Source: Colletes latitarsis
Taxonomy: Eukaryota > Arthropoda > Insecta > Hymenoptera > Colletidae
Reading direction: 5' to 3'
Length of the DNA: 64,000 nt
Assembly (NCBI RefSeq): GCF_051014445.1
Contig: NC_135147.1
Location: forward strand, 27,618,479-27,682,478
In this document: positions 49,637 to 62,544 of the stretch, piece by piece
Numbering within the stretch: position 1 is the stretch's first letter
How the letters are laid out: each line of letters starts with the position of its first letter
Notes under the pieces: generated by a model
Seen by the model: only the letters and a program-made list of their open reading frames with translations
What the model was told of the DNA's origin: nothing
Databases searched by the model: none
Made by a program: the position numbers and the translations under genes

Positions 49637-52369
49637 TGGGAAATCAGGTGGCAGTTAAATTTATCGAACAGGTATTCTCTGGAGGTTTGCTGACAATTGG
49701 TGGCCAACCACCTGCATTCGTGCCATCGACGCCCGGGCGTATGCACGCTGTTATTTTTCGTTTCGCGCGACTCCGACTGGGTGGTCCTGGTGTCGACGTA
49801 TTCGGACTTTGGAAAATTCCCACGCGATCGAGAAACTTTGAACAGAAACGAAATTGGATCGGATAGGGCGACTGTGCGAGTATTTTTACCCAACGCGAGA
49901 AACTTTTCTGCTCTCGTCCTATTACGTCGTAGATCCGCGAAAGCAGCGATCCGACGTTATTGTCGTTGAAAAAAAGTAGTCCTTTGTCGATAGAGACGCG
50001 GACGGATAACCAAACGAATGGATGGATCGAGTCGAAGAAAATTATCTTCCGTTTCCCCGTGCCGCGAATACGAGAAGAAGAACTTTCGCGAGCCGTAAAC
50101 TCGGAAAGCCGCTCGAGATATTTCTCAGTAGAGATGTTTTATTTATAAACGCGTAAGAAGCAGTGTTTTATGTAAAATCCAACGAGTATTCCGAGGGTGT
50201 TTTCAACAAGTGTTACCGTTTCGAGCACGATAGTTTCATAGCGCGTCAAGAGAGTATCGCGATCCGCGCGAGAAATGCACCGTCGCGTAGTCTTGGCTGC
50301 CTCCGGCTGAATACGCGTACCTACTCGGCTATGCGCATCGAAGATACTTAAAGGAACTTTATGCTCCTCCGAGAAGTTCGAGGTACGAAAATTGAGGATA
50401 TAGTTTTAATTAAAGTGGCATGTTGCGGGCGGGGTTTGCGGAAAATTAAATTCCACTTCGCGCGGCTGATTTCTCCTGTACCGTTACTCGAAACTATAAA
50501 CACGACCATTTACAGGAACCTCTACGCTCGAAACGCAACGAAATTCTCGAAAGAAACGTACCCAGCAACCGCGAGAATCGTACGAAACGTGCATTTTTCT
50601 TTTCCGTTCGTGTTGAAGTAAAATTTATTGCAGGATCGCGAATAATTATTGGTCCACCTTCTCGTATTTCAGGAGAGCTGAAAGTCGCTGCACCGCGTCT
50701 CTGGGCCCCGCTGCTACTTTGGCAACTTCCACCTTTACTCGGTTCCCGTTTCCCGTTTCCCGTGTACCGTTCAGCGTCGTTGTGCTTTATTATCGGTATT
50801 TGGCAGCAATGAATCAGCCGATAATACAGGAGAACGACGCGGCGTCGCGACGCTTCCTCTCACTCCTCGTTTCGATAACGTCCCGCGGGAGAGAAATATC
50901 GTATTACCGTTATACATTACCGTATGCCGTTCCATCGTGTCCACCCTATCGGAATTCACGGCGATCGTATCGCGACCGAATAATACCCGGAGCTCGCAGT
51001 CTGCCCGCCAAGTTAGAAAACTAACCACGCAGGCGCACGCGATCGCCACCACTTTCGATACCTCGCGTCCCACCAAACTTTTTCACCCTTTGCGCGCAGG
51101 AACAATCAACTTGGTCCACCATTCGTCGTCTCTCTGATATTAGAGTTACGAGCACCGCCCGTTCGCGACAAACTCTTTGACACCGTACCCGACACAGGCT
51201 GTACGATCAATCTCACCGGAGATCGCTTCATTCGTTTCGTTAACGTATCGAACAACGAGTACTTGGTATTGTTAATCCATAAATGCCCAACGATCGAATA
51301 AGAAATTACAGCGCACGAAGGAGACATCGATGTCGAGATACCAAGGGTGCATAGTCTCCTTGAAAGTTCGTTAAACTTAAAATGAAACAAGTCCGAAGAA
51401 AGATGAGAAATTGCCCTCCGTAAGAACAGTTTTAAAAACTTGCACGAATTTTCGATACTTTGAAGCAACTTGGAGAGTAATAACTGCTTTTTCCGAAACA
51501 AACGAGCTCTGCGCTTAAGCCGGTCGTCTCTCTCCTTCCACGTTCGGGCGTTTCTCTTCGAGTTCTTTAATATTCTCAATGAATTTTTCGTCCGTTGGAT
51601 GTAGTTTTAGAAATATGTGCATTTATAGATTAAAATGAGTCACTCTGTATGTGTGTATAGATATTGTATCTCGATACGCTTTACCGCGCTCTGGTCTCGT
51701 TCCCTGCACAATATCGATTTCGTCCATCGCGAACGTATCAAAGGGCGGGGGTTAAATTACGCTGCTGAACGCGATCGAGTGGAGGCAATTTTGATGAAAA
51801 CACGGCGAGGCTTTTACGATAGAGCCTCGCCCCTAGTAACGCGTTCTCTTTCTTCTCTTAACAAAAATTATGAATCCCGCGGGCCGGTAATAGTCTTCTA
51901 TAGCGGTCTCCGTTGCAACATTTACAATGTTCCACGTCGTAAAGTTACGCTCGTAAAATGTCGACTTGCACCCGGTCGAGCGTATTCGTTCGATTCCAAG
52001 TTTCGTCGAAGCGGTGTTGTTCGAACAATCCTGCCCCTCCTTTTCTTCCAGGACTCTTCCCGAAACTATTAGAGAAACAAACGACCGTTAGTTTCGAACG
52101 TTTTCGTATTTTTTAAAAGGACGCAATGAAATTTGCTCATGGTCTCTCGTTCCTCCCGCGTTGTTCGTACGTAAGAAAACATCGTTGACGTTCGCGTTCC
52201 ATTATTGGAAAAGTCTGAAAGGTGACAGCTGTCGGCCGGTTCACGCAGCTTTGCTTACGAGTGTGAAGTTCCATTGTTAAAGTTACAATGGGCCCAGGTT
52301 GTACATAGATTTCGTTGTTCGGGACAATAACGTACGAGATATGGAATCCCTTTCGAGCTCGATCCGTAC

Positions 52370-52384
52370 CGCGCCGCGCCGCGT
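52370..52384. repeat. (CGCGC)3 5-bp repeat
   Basis: Three units of CGCGC, another GC-rich period-five repeat. Confidence 0.5.
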
Positions 52385-52527
52385 TACCTTCTCTTCGGTT
52401 TTATAGGTTCAAGCCTTTCCCTTGGTATTCGTATCTTGGACTTTGTTGGAACGGTTTCATTCGTTAAAAAATTAGAAAGCCGGTAAAGTCCAAGTTAGTG
52501 GGTCGAAAGGCAGGGTGTAGCCGGAGT

Positions 52528-52556
52528 GGCACGGCGAGGCGAGGCGAGGCAAGGCG
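52528..52556. repeat. (GGCGA)n pentanucleotide microsatellite
   Basis: GGCAC, then three GGCGA units, then GGCAA, about 29 bases. It mixes the GGCAC variant (also at 63525) with the GGCGA variant (also at 31764 and 49620, opposite strand). Confidence 0.75.
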
Positions 52557-53593
52557 TTTTCTATTCGCTGGATATTGGATGGGATAGAAGGGAATGTTGA
52601 CCCGATCGATTTCTATAAATAACTCGGGGATTTGGTAGGTTCACGGTTGTACAGCTTTCATCAGAACTTTCCGACCCTAATTCCTTTTCGGGGGTGAAAG
52701 TTTTATTTCCATCTTCGGGACTCACGATGGACTCTGTCGAAGACTCGCGTGTAATCGAAGCTGCAACGTATACCTCGCACGCGATGTGGTATACGCGCGT
52801 ACGTGACGCGACATAAAAGTAGCATCTTCGTGGCAAGTCGACAAAAGTTTCGCAAACTTCCACGCCGTAAATTTCAGTACGTTCGCCCGGTGTCCCGGTG
52901 GCCTAGCAATTTTCCTTAAGAATTTCCCACGATTGCGCGACAGGCTGGCATTCCACGAAAGCTAATATCGTCCATAGAATATTAAGTTTCTCGGGTAGCG
53001 CAGTTTTCCGAGAAGATATTCGGACCAGAATGTTCCCGTTCCGCTGGACTTTATGCCCCTGTCGGGACTTGCCTAATTTTGTCTTCCGCCACGTAGGTTC
53101 GTAAAATTCGCCAAACTTTAAGCCTTCGACTTTTGTTTTTAAGTTTTCGCATTTCTTTCGAGGTGGCCGATCTTCCCATCCTAGCCTCCACTCTGTTCCG
53201 ATCGGTGGATCGACGCGTTCCGCCCTCTGCTTTCTACTCTAAGTGGAGAGCCAAAAAGCCATCGATTTTTTGGTCATTTCCGCGAGGCTACCCCCCGTCA
53301 AGTTCCTTGGTACGTGGTTGTTTTGCAGCGGTAGAGCCACTGCGCCCCCGACTCTTTCCATTACGACGCATATAATACAGCGAACCAGGGAGTCTCGAGC
53401 GAACCGCTTCGCGAAATTCGCCGCGTACTTCAACGCTTCTCCACCGGGGGAACCATCGAGCTCAGTCTCCGAGTTGCACAACGAAATACGACGAGGACTC
53501 TCCGAGACGATGGCCCGAAAATATTTCCAGTTCTCGTTTCCCCCGTGCCTGGTGCTCTTGCAAAAACAGGACAGAAAAAACCGAATCTAGCAG

Positions 53594-53615
53594 CGAACGA
53601 GCGAGCGAGCGAGCA
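53594..53615. repeat. (GAGC)n microsatellite
   Basis: Four tandem GAGC units within GAACGAGCGAGCGAGCGAGC. It is a short tetranucleotide repeat. Confidence 0.7.
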
Positions 53616-55193
53616 CGTCGGGAAAAAAGGTCGACGATGCGGAAATAAAAGCGGGCTTATGCAGGGACCCGGGCAAGGACTATTGCTGCAGCGTCGGAAG
53701 AAAAGAAGAGGGAACTTCTTCGAGCACCCAGGGGAAGATGGAAACTAATTTTAGGCGTCAGCTTATTGGGCAAACCGACGTACGTCGACCCGGTAATCCT
53801 GACCGCTCGATCAAATTCCTTTATAGAGAATCCACCTTACTTTCTTCTTTCTCGGTCCCTTTCCGCTCGAAAATTCTCGTTCGTACGCCTCCCTTGCTAA
53901 CTGGTTACCCCTATCTCTTTTTGTATCCGTCGAGTCTAGCCCCGTGTAATCTTAGTCACGACAACGACGAATTCGGAATCGAATTTGCTCGTTCGAAGCC
54001 TGGTGCGTTTCTTCCTCGTCGGCTTCCTTTCCTCGAAACTTTATTCGTCAACCGCGTCGAGGAACAAATTTGCTTCGCTTCGTATTAATAAAATAGATGT
54101 ACCGCGAAGAACGAACTTTTCGGATCTCTTGGCTTTCTCAACGGAATTGCCTGGGATTTTCGAGACCCGACTACCCTAGGATTACTCGCGGTTCTAAAAT
54201 TTGGTCTCCTTATTTCAAGCGGCACGATTATACGTTGAAAAATATTCGGCGTGGCTTCTTCGTTAGCTGTCCGTCGTATTGGAATTCCTATCGATCGCGA
54301 AATCTGCGAGATTTCGAACGCTCGTGAAATTTTCGACATCTTGGACCTTTAACGACGCTGAGTGTTCAAGAATGTTCGACTTCTCGTTGACCTATTTCGG
54401 AGTTTTGGATCAATATCGTCCAGAAACGTCGGGAATTATCGGTTCCAAATTTCGTATCGAACGATCGAGATCCTAAAGTTCGCCAAAGGATCGCGGTGCT
54501 AACGACGGCCGCATATTTCTATAGATAGGAGATTCTTGCTCGGCCGGAGGATCCAATTAAGGCCACGCGTGGTTACTTTCGGTGCTCGTGGATGCACGTA
54601 CATCGGCAGAAATTAATTCATACCGTGCTCCGCTACATATTCATTGTAGAGAACCGGGCGACCGGGCGCACGCGGCCTGAACAACGCGATAATTAATCTC
54701 GATGGGGAACAGGCGCGAACCGTGCGACGATGCTTCGCGATAACGCGTTTAACGAAGGTTTAATGAAATTCGATATCGTTACTGCCGACGAAATACGTAT
54801 CGAACGTACGCGAAATGGGAAACTGCTTCATCGTAAATAATAAACGCGTACGCTACAAATAATACGACCTTATGAATATTTTCGTGAAATATTCGATAAC
54901 TAACCAGCCATTCCGCAATATGCAGGTTTAATCGAATCGCGCAGCCGACGAAGGCGATCGAATTAACCAATTATTATATATAATAGAATTCATCGAACGT
55001 ATCGAATTGCAATTACGACGGACCACCGGAGAAAATGTCGGTCGTCCCTCCTCGGCCACCTTCAAATTACCCGGAGCAATATTTTTCGATTTAAAACGAA
55101 TCGCGAGATTCAAACGATCCCACGAAAGCGAGAAAATCATACGGAAGGGAAGGGGCGGAGGTCTAGAAAGTTCTCGAGAACGGGGAAGAAAGG

Positions 55194-55220
55194 TGAGGAG
55201 GAGGAGGGGGAGGCGGAAGG
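55194..55220. repeat. (GAG)n purine-rich tract
   Basis: GAGGAGGAGGAGGGGGAGGCGG-like run of about 27 bases. It follows a GAAGAAAG/GTGAGG sequence that looks like a 5' splice site, but the upstream frame has no recognisable content. Confidence 0.6.
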
Positions 55221-58200
55221 TAATTGTACACGGTAAAGGTTCAATTTATCGGACAATCTCGCTGTCGCGTGCGATAAAAATTGAAGCGGATCCGGAACGC
55301 GATCGGGGACGCGGGTTCGGCCGGGAAAGCGAAGAACTAAACGTTTGTTTCCGATTAAGGAACATGGCCGACTGCCAGAGACCCACGGCCGCGATGGGAT
55401 CTCGGGAGTTTCGTTCCTTTCAAACTCGATTCGGTGCTTTCGGTCCTTGGATTCTCGCTAGCTGACTTGGCAGAAAATGACGGGGGATTTCCAGGGGGTG
55501 TGGAACGCGGTTCGGACGTTTCTCTGGCCCGTAAAAGCAAAAAGAACTCTCGACTCCATCCGGTTGTTCTTTTCTGGCAACGAAAAAAGCCATCGAGAAA
55601 AAAAACGTGGGCGAAAAAACGCATGATTCGTTCCAGCTGGTTCGTCCGCCGTGCCATGCGTTGAGTTTTTCCCTTGCTGCGTCGCGTGCGTTCGCGTTTC
55701 GGTCCGACTTTGATCGAAAATGCGATAATCTTTTGAAACTATTTCATCGAGTATACGCGTATCGATTTTATCGTGGCGAAATAAAGCGACCGATGCTCCG
55801 ATTACATTATAAAGGGCCAAGTTTCGCTCCGAAACTAAAGTCGACGGCGCACGAGGTTAATTAATTCCCAAAGGGTCGGAAGGATGCTTCGAGTCCGTAG
55901 GAATTCGTGTCGGTTAATTAGACGGCGAATAAAAGTGCTTTTAAAATAAACAAGCCTCCCCACTTTTCCCCCGCATCTTACCAAGAGCTTTCGCCGCCAA
56001 TTATGCTAGAGTATACCAGGTTTTTATTCGAACGAAACCGTAGAATATTTATGTCCGAGACGATGATAGGTTTCAATGGAGTTAATTAAACGGAAATAAT
56101 AGTTAGAAATTTCTCTTGAATTCGTTGCATATACGGAGACAAAGAAAATAAATTGCTAAGATATCTATACGCAGAGCAGATCGAATAACGAGCAATTCAG
56201 GAGGTAGAGACAGCGTGCAGCGCTTATAAAAACGTCCTGAAATTTCTCCCGTTGAAACGTACGGAAGAAATTTGAAAAACTATGGGATTTTAATTGTAGA
56301 CTTTGGCGACATCGTCGACTTCATTTTTGGTTCGTTTGAACGAAATATATTCCAAATAATAAACGCAACGAGCTTCGCTAACAATGTCGAAAATAACGAA
56401 CGACCCTCCATTAAATTTACGCTCGTAAATTGCGAACAACCACTTGGTTACTTTTAATTGTTTGACCCTGATAGAGACCGTAGGAGGAACAGCGTTTCGT
56501 CCTGTTTGCTCCGCGACTTGCGTTCTCTTTGTAATATGTATTTCCACGCAACTCGTCGCGAATTGTCAACGAAAGAGCTCTTCTCTGTCGGAGAAAAATT
56601 CTCGATTCAATCTCGCGAGCAGCGCGACGGACTAGCGCCGCGTGTCCTCCTTTTGTTCGTCGTGCAAGGATAAAAACGGGTAAAGCTAGGCGCCATGTAT
56701 TGGAACGTACGCGCTTTATTAAACCTCGACTCGTCCAATTTCTCTGGCAACGTTCTTTCTCCGCGATAAGTTTCGAGTATAACCATAATTGGTAGCAATC
56801 GTGCATCCCGTTATTAAAAAGAAGGAGAAAAAGAAGTTTCTGGACGGAACGACTTTACTAATTAGCGAACAATCGCAACGGCCCGAGGTGAAGGAGAATT
56901 CGGAGCGCGGTTCGAGCTCCTTAAAAGTTGCGCGGCCCTTTTTCCCGTACTTGAAACTAGATGCCTTTATTAAAACTTTTGATTGTCCGTCGTCAAGGAT
57001 ACTCCAATCCCCGGGCCGTCGCTTTTTATTCAATTAAACAAGAAATCGCGAAACATAGTTATTCGATCGATTCGAAATTTTCATTTACGCCCGTCCGAAT
57101 CTAATTTTCTCTCTCGCTGGGTAGAAATTAATCAGCCTGATCGATGAGTTGTTACGCAGGCACGACGTCCCGTTTGTTGCATTATTCTTTGTGCGTTGGC
57201 TGTACGCATAATTCTAGTTGTATTCTCTACGACGTCTAAACGTGCTTGTTGCATTCGAGGGTAAGACACGAAAGACTGCTGGAAACCGGGAAAGAAGAAT
57301 AGTTTCTCTGGCTTTCCATCTTACGTAGAGAATGACTGTAAATAACCGCGAGACACAGACGTACGTGTTTAGTCAAGATGAACGTTTCGCTTGGACGCGT
57401 ACATGCATGGACCTGTAGGGAACGATTTTTCAAAGAAACTAAAGAAAAAAAGAAACGCTTATACGACTATCGTATTCTGCTTGGTATTTCTCTCTAAAAA
57501 CAAAAGGTAACTTGGTTTTGTTGCAAACGTAACGACTCCATATACTCGAGGCATCGTAAAGAAGCACAAAGTTTAAAGCTATTTCATTTTTCTCAGTAAA
57601 CGAAAAGTCTTTTTCCTTCCCCACGATTCTACCTGACTTGGACCGTACCGTTCGATCTACTTTATCTCGATCAGGCAACAATCCGAACGTTTCTTTTCCA
57701 TTTGCTTGGAAATCAAGTGCTTTCGAACGCGTATGGATCCTAAATGTCATAATTGAGATTGATTTTTGATGAAAAAATCAATGGAAAAGGTAAAGAGCAA
57801 GGTTTCGAACGCAACGTATTCGTAATAATTAACGAAAGGTTGGCTGATAAAGCGAGCAACCGGAAAACTGAACGTTCAATAATGCGGCAATTAAACGCAT
57901 CGGCGATATATTGTTAAATAACGCAGCGAATACGGATGCAATGAATAGTCGAGTCTGCCGAGCGATTAATCTGGGTTTAATCGGGAAAAAGAGAACGAAC
58001 GCGTCGATCGATACACGTACATATACATAAACGCTTGAAGAGAACTCGTGTTCATCGATTGCGTTACATTATGCTCGGTCGATGTGAATTATTCCGGGAA
58101 GAATGTCCATCGATTTTCCCAGGGGGCTTTTTAGCTAATTGCTGCTCGTCGCTCGAGCAGAGTCTGGCGATGGAGAGAACGCGCGCATTAATTATAGTAA

Positions 58201-59412
58201 GTAAAGCATTCGCTCGTCCGCGATTGTGCTCTCGCGTCGAGCGTTGTTCTTTGTTGCAGAACCGGGAACTAGGAGAAGCCGAGGTAAAAGGGAATTCAGA
58301 CGCGAGAGGCAATTCTTTTTCCCTGGTAAAAGTTACTGTAGATTCGGTCACGCGTAAGTAGCTTTGATCGCGAGAACGAGGAATGCATTTTCGATCGTCG
58401 CCGCCGCTACGAAAAACCAGAATGCGTCACGACATTGTTCTCTGCGACGAGATTCCCTGTTTGTCGAGGGTATTCGATTAAACTAAATTTTCCACGCGAA
58501 ACGACGGTAGTCTCGCGAAAAAAACCAAATCTATCGTACAAACACGATATTTTTCTTTGAAGTTTAAAATCTTTAAAACTCTCGGCAGCATTTTCGACTG
58601 TTGTTGTTTTATAGTTGCTTATTCCGGGTCTTCTGTATTAAATGTCTCGTTTTCCGCGACGCGGAATAGTAATCGATCGCGAGAAAATCGAAAGCTCGCT
58701 CGCCCCGGTGTAAGAAACGACGGCGATCCGCACCTGCGAGGATTTAATAAAGGTTCTCTTTCTGCCCGTCCGATACTAAAATAACTCGACGGAATACCGT
58801 GAACATCGTCGTGAAATCTCGAACCGGGTATGCGGCTGGTTTCACGGAATTACGAGTACCGGAAGGGAATTCTATCGGGGTGTTCGCCCTTCTTTATACG
58901 CTTCCTCTAGGTGCGAGTTACGCGGTTGGAATTCCATTAAGGAATTCCGACGAGCCAGCGCGGCGTGTCCGCGCGACGACAGACGATAGACGATCGACTA
59001 TCCGACGTAATCGTTCGTAAGTTAGAAACCGTAGTCCGTGTTTCTCGATCGATCGGTATCGTCGTTAACTCTTTTGTATCGTCGAAAAACGTCTAAACGT
59101 TTCGCTCGGTCCATTACTTAGGCAAAATATTCCGTAAGTTTAGTCGTTATTTAGTTAGATACCTCCACTTGGTTGCGGAAACAGCTAATCCTGGAGCATC
59201 GTCGTTTAATTTCGCTTATGAGTCGCTCGCTCGCGATGGAAGTCGATTCACAGCGAGAATGGGCCTCGTCGAGTGCTCGTTAAATATTCCTCGGCGCAGA
59301 GCGAAAATTTACTCGTCCCTGTTTATTTTTGACACATCCACGAAACACTGACGGACTATTTCCTTTAATTGTTAATTCTCTGGGCAAACAGCGCCGGCAA
59401 ATACGCGACGGA

Positions 59413-59433
59413 TGCATCGCGTCGCGTCGCGCC
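59413..59433. repeat. (CGCGT)n 5-bp repeat
   Basis: GCATCGCGTCGCGTCGCGCCG, three to four pentamer units. Confidence 0.55.
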
Positions 59434-62001
59434 GTTAATTCCGCGAAGACGCGACGACAAATAAGAGCGCGCGAACGGAATTCGCGACAATTTCCACGGA
59501 ACGTACTTTCCCGTAGAAACCGCTGGGCTTAACGATTTTCTACCAGCCAGAGAAGATTTTCATCGACCGTCGCGGTTGCATCGTCCAGATAATTGTGGGA
59601 AACGGCCGTACTCACGTGTCTAACGTAGTACGATGGAACAAGTCGCGCGAAAACCGTAAAATCGTGAACCGTTGTGCTCGATCGACCTTTCGATACGCGT
59701 ATTTACAAATGCATTAGTACCATCGGCACATGCGCGTACATTCTGCACGTTTTAATAAACCAATCGCAAAACGGTTCTAATTTCGAGGAGTCGGGGTTGT
59801 TTTGCGCCGGTCGCGCGACCCCTCGATCAAAATTCAATCTAACCGATTTCAGGCTGCACGAACGGATCTGATCCGGCGATTATCGCTCGAACGATACGCG
59901 GTTCGTGGGATTTTGAGAGAAAAAGGAATAATGCGCGTTAACTAAATAGATAATTGGGGTGGGGGGCGGTTTATCCGCGATCGTGTACGCACGCGGTGCG
60001 AAACGTGCGCTCCCATGGGCCGGTGTCTATTGATCGGCCTCGTTCCACGCTCCCATTAAACTTTCGCGTCACGCTGGATTTTTTCCCCGTTCGTCGTTAC
60101 ACCGATTATCCTGGCAGCTGGTTTCGTTCGAACGTCACTTTTGCCAGAGATCCGTGGAAAATTTAGCTCGCGCCCCGGACAGAAACCAATCATTACCGAA
60201 TGTCGCTGTTGTTTCGCCGCTTACCTAGACATTTTGCATTTTAAACCAACGGCAACGTGTCGCGACCCTACGCGGAAATATTACTGGAAAGTTTCAACGA
60301 CACCGAATTAATTTTTAAAGGAAATAATAGACGATAGGGGAAATCGATATAACCCAGGGCAAACGCCAAGAGCAAATTTCCCACCTGGTCTCGATGTAAT
60401 CGTTGACAGAGCGTCCGATTAACTTCGCTATCCACTTTACTTTCGTTTAATCCGATTTCCAAGTACGGCTGACATTGTCCGGATCTGTTCGTTGGGTCGC
60501 CACCCTCGATTCTCGAAACGCAATTAGATATGCGCGCGTTGGCCCTGTCGCGTGCCAGGTTAAACCGAAGCTTTCTCTAGATAATTTAAGTAAGTCAGAA
60601 TTCGCGAATGATGCGCAAAGTCTGTGGGTGGACGCAACGAAAGGGATTGAATGGAAACGGCCAGAATAGAGGCTAGTTTCCTGCTCAGAGTTCTCGCGAC
60701 TTGTGAAATTTCTTCGAAACTGGCCCGACGGAAACGCGTTTTACGAGCTCGTTTAAGCTTTAGACCTTGGACTGCTGTCGAGTTTCCTCCGCGTTCGCGA
60801 TTAAGCTTCTTGCTGTACGCGCGACGCTTCGGAGACACGTAATTTTGGACGATCGGTTCGTGCCACGACGATGTACATATACATTTTTCGTCCGTCGAAC
60901 GGTTAGAGATTCCTCGGTGACTCGCGTCGAGAATCCCCTTGTTTCCGGTAGCCGTGGTCTCTTCTCCTTGCAACGAAACACGCAGAAATACGGAGGGGGT
61001 GGGAAGGAACGGTAGAAGGTCCCCGAGGAAATCCAATAATGGCGATATTGCGAGGAACGATGGTTTCCGCACGCTCGTCGAATGCTTCGGAGCGTGTTTT
61101 CGAGCGACTTTTCGACCCAACGTAGCCGCGGGTTTTACTTCTCGCGAATAGAAATATCGCGCAAAGCCGTCGCGTCGCGAGAAAAACTCTGCCCGATATT
61201 GGTTCGCTCCGCGATCGATACACTTTCTCCAAATATTTGTCTTCGTTTTCTGCTTTTCTTTTGTTACCTCTCCTTCCCCTAGGTCCGTTCGCATTCTCGT
61301 TGTCTAGCTTCTTACCGAAAGTAAATGACCGACCTCGAGCTGCATTTCATATTATTTTCTTCTCTTTCCCCGCCGCGACGCGAAAAATACGTTTCGTCGC
61401 GTCGCGATATGGAACTTCCTAAAGGAGAAATTAATAAAATAATTAGGCATCCGTACATACCGTTAACGGGAACTCAAAGACACGAATCTCCACAGAAAGT
61501 TGCACAATATTTTCAACGAAAAGGCCCCACCACTTACTCTTATTTCGTCCCGAAGAGTTCTCGAGCTTCTACCGAGGCTTAATTTTCCTCTCGAGTCGTT
61601 TCGTTGAAGAGAAACCGGGGCTGGTTTCTCCCGTCGCGGGTCTGCCCGATCTCAGTTAATGTTCTTATCGTACCACTTTATCGCGTTCTTTTTTTTTTCT
61701 CTCTTGGTCCGATACCGTGCGAGGCAATTTAAAGGGTCGTTTCCCTTAACGCTGTTTAAATGCGCGTACTTTGCCACCCCGTAGGAGACGACGCGCTACT
61801 CTTTATGCACGTTCCTTTGCGTTAGTTTCCTTCCCGTCAGTGGTTTTTCATTTTCGCGGCGAAAAGAGAGTCCGAATTAGGATGTGGCGCTGCGTTGCTG
61901 CGGTGTGGGAACTCGTGAGAATCGTAGGAAGACAGAAAAGGAAAGGAGTCTATCTTAGACGACTAGGATATTGGGAAGTCGGTTTTTGGAGTGTATACAT
62001 A

Positions 62002-62544
62002 CAGGGTGTTCGGCTATCCCTGGGAAAAATTTTAATGGGAGACTCGAGAGGTCAAGATAAGAAGAAAATCAAGAATACTAATTTGTTGATCGAGGCTTCG
62101 TTAAAAAGTTATTAACGTTTAAAGTTCCGCCCTAACTGAATTTTTTTCTCGAAAATGCGCAGGATTTCGGGGGTATGTCTATTCACCAAAAATTATTGTA
62201 ATTGACCCCCGCAACCGAAAATAATTTTTTCAGAACGATTCGAAAGTTTTAAGAAATTTCAGGGGAATCAATCAACGGTATGGTCAGACATTGTATTTTC
62301 GGTAAGGAATTTTTTTCTCGAAAGTGCGTAGGATTTCGAGGGTATGTGTAATGACCAAAAATGATTAAAATTGACCCCCGCAAACGAAAATAATTTTTTT
62401 AGAACGATTTGAAATGTTTGAATTTAATTCTTAATAACTTTTTAACGAAGCCTCCATCGACAAATTGGTATCCTTGATTTTCGTCTTATTTTGGCCTCTA
62501 GAATCCCTCATTAAAATTTTTCCCAGGGGTGGTCGAACACCCTG
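62002..62544. mobile_element. foldback MITE copy 4 (543 bp, TA-flanked, internal duplication)
   Basis: Left end TA (62000-62001) then CAGGGTGTTCGGCTATCCC; right end GGTCGAACACCCTG then TA (62545-62546). It is longer than copy 3 because the central block is duplicated. 62138-62246 and 62307-62416 carry the same series (GAATTTTTTTCTCGAAA, GCGYAGGATTTCG, GGTATGT, ACCAAAAATKATT, TTGACCCCCGCAA, CGAAAATAATTTTTT, AGAACGATT) with a 169-base offset. The spacer between them is not seen in the other copies. There is no transposase; open frames that cross its edges are fortuitous. Confidence 0.9.

Larger units (their letters stand above)
43887..62001 (+). other. putative intron segment without supportable gene
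   Basis: About 18 kb. Nothing here was recognised as an exon. A minus-strand frame of 244 codons (60560-61294) and a plus-strand ATG-less open stretch at 51017-51298 are the most protein-like frames, but both lack a convincing domain. Simple repeats are at 49620-49636, 52370-52384, 52528-52556, 53594-53615, 55194-55220 and 59413-59433. An octamer is at 44506 and a 20-bp palindrome at 45984. Confidence 0.4.

Noticed and set aside
55140..55220. exon ending at GAAAG/GTGAGG
   Set aside because: Good donor sequence but it lies in a purine-rich simple repeat; no credible acceptor or coding content upstream.
59940..59975. G-quadruplex in GGGGTGGGGGGCGG
   Set aside because: Fewer than four separated runs of three or more G, so a canonical quadruplex cannot form.
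60560..61294. 244-codon minus-strand open frame
   Set aside because: No domain, signal peptide or membrane pattern; Arg/Ser/Lys-rich; overlapped by several plus-strand frames, so treated as chance in CpG-rich DNA.
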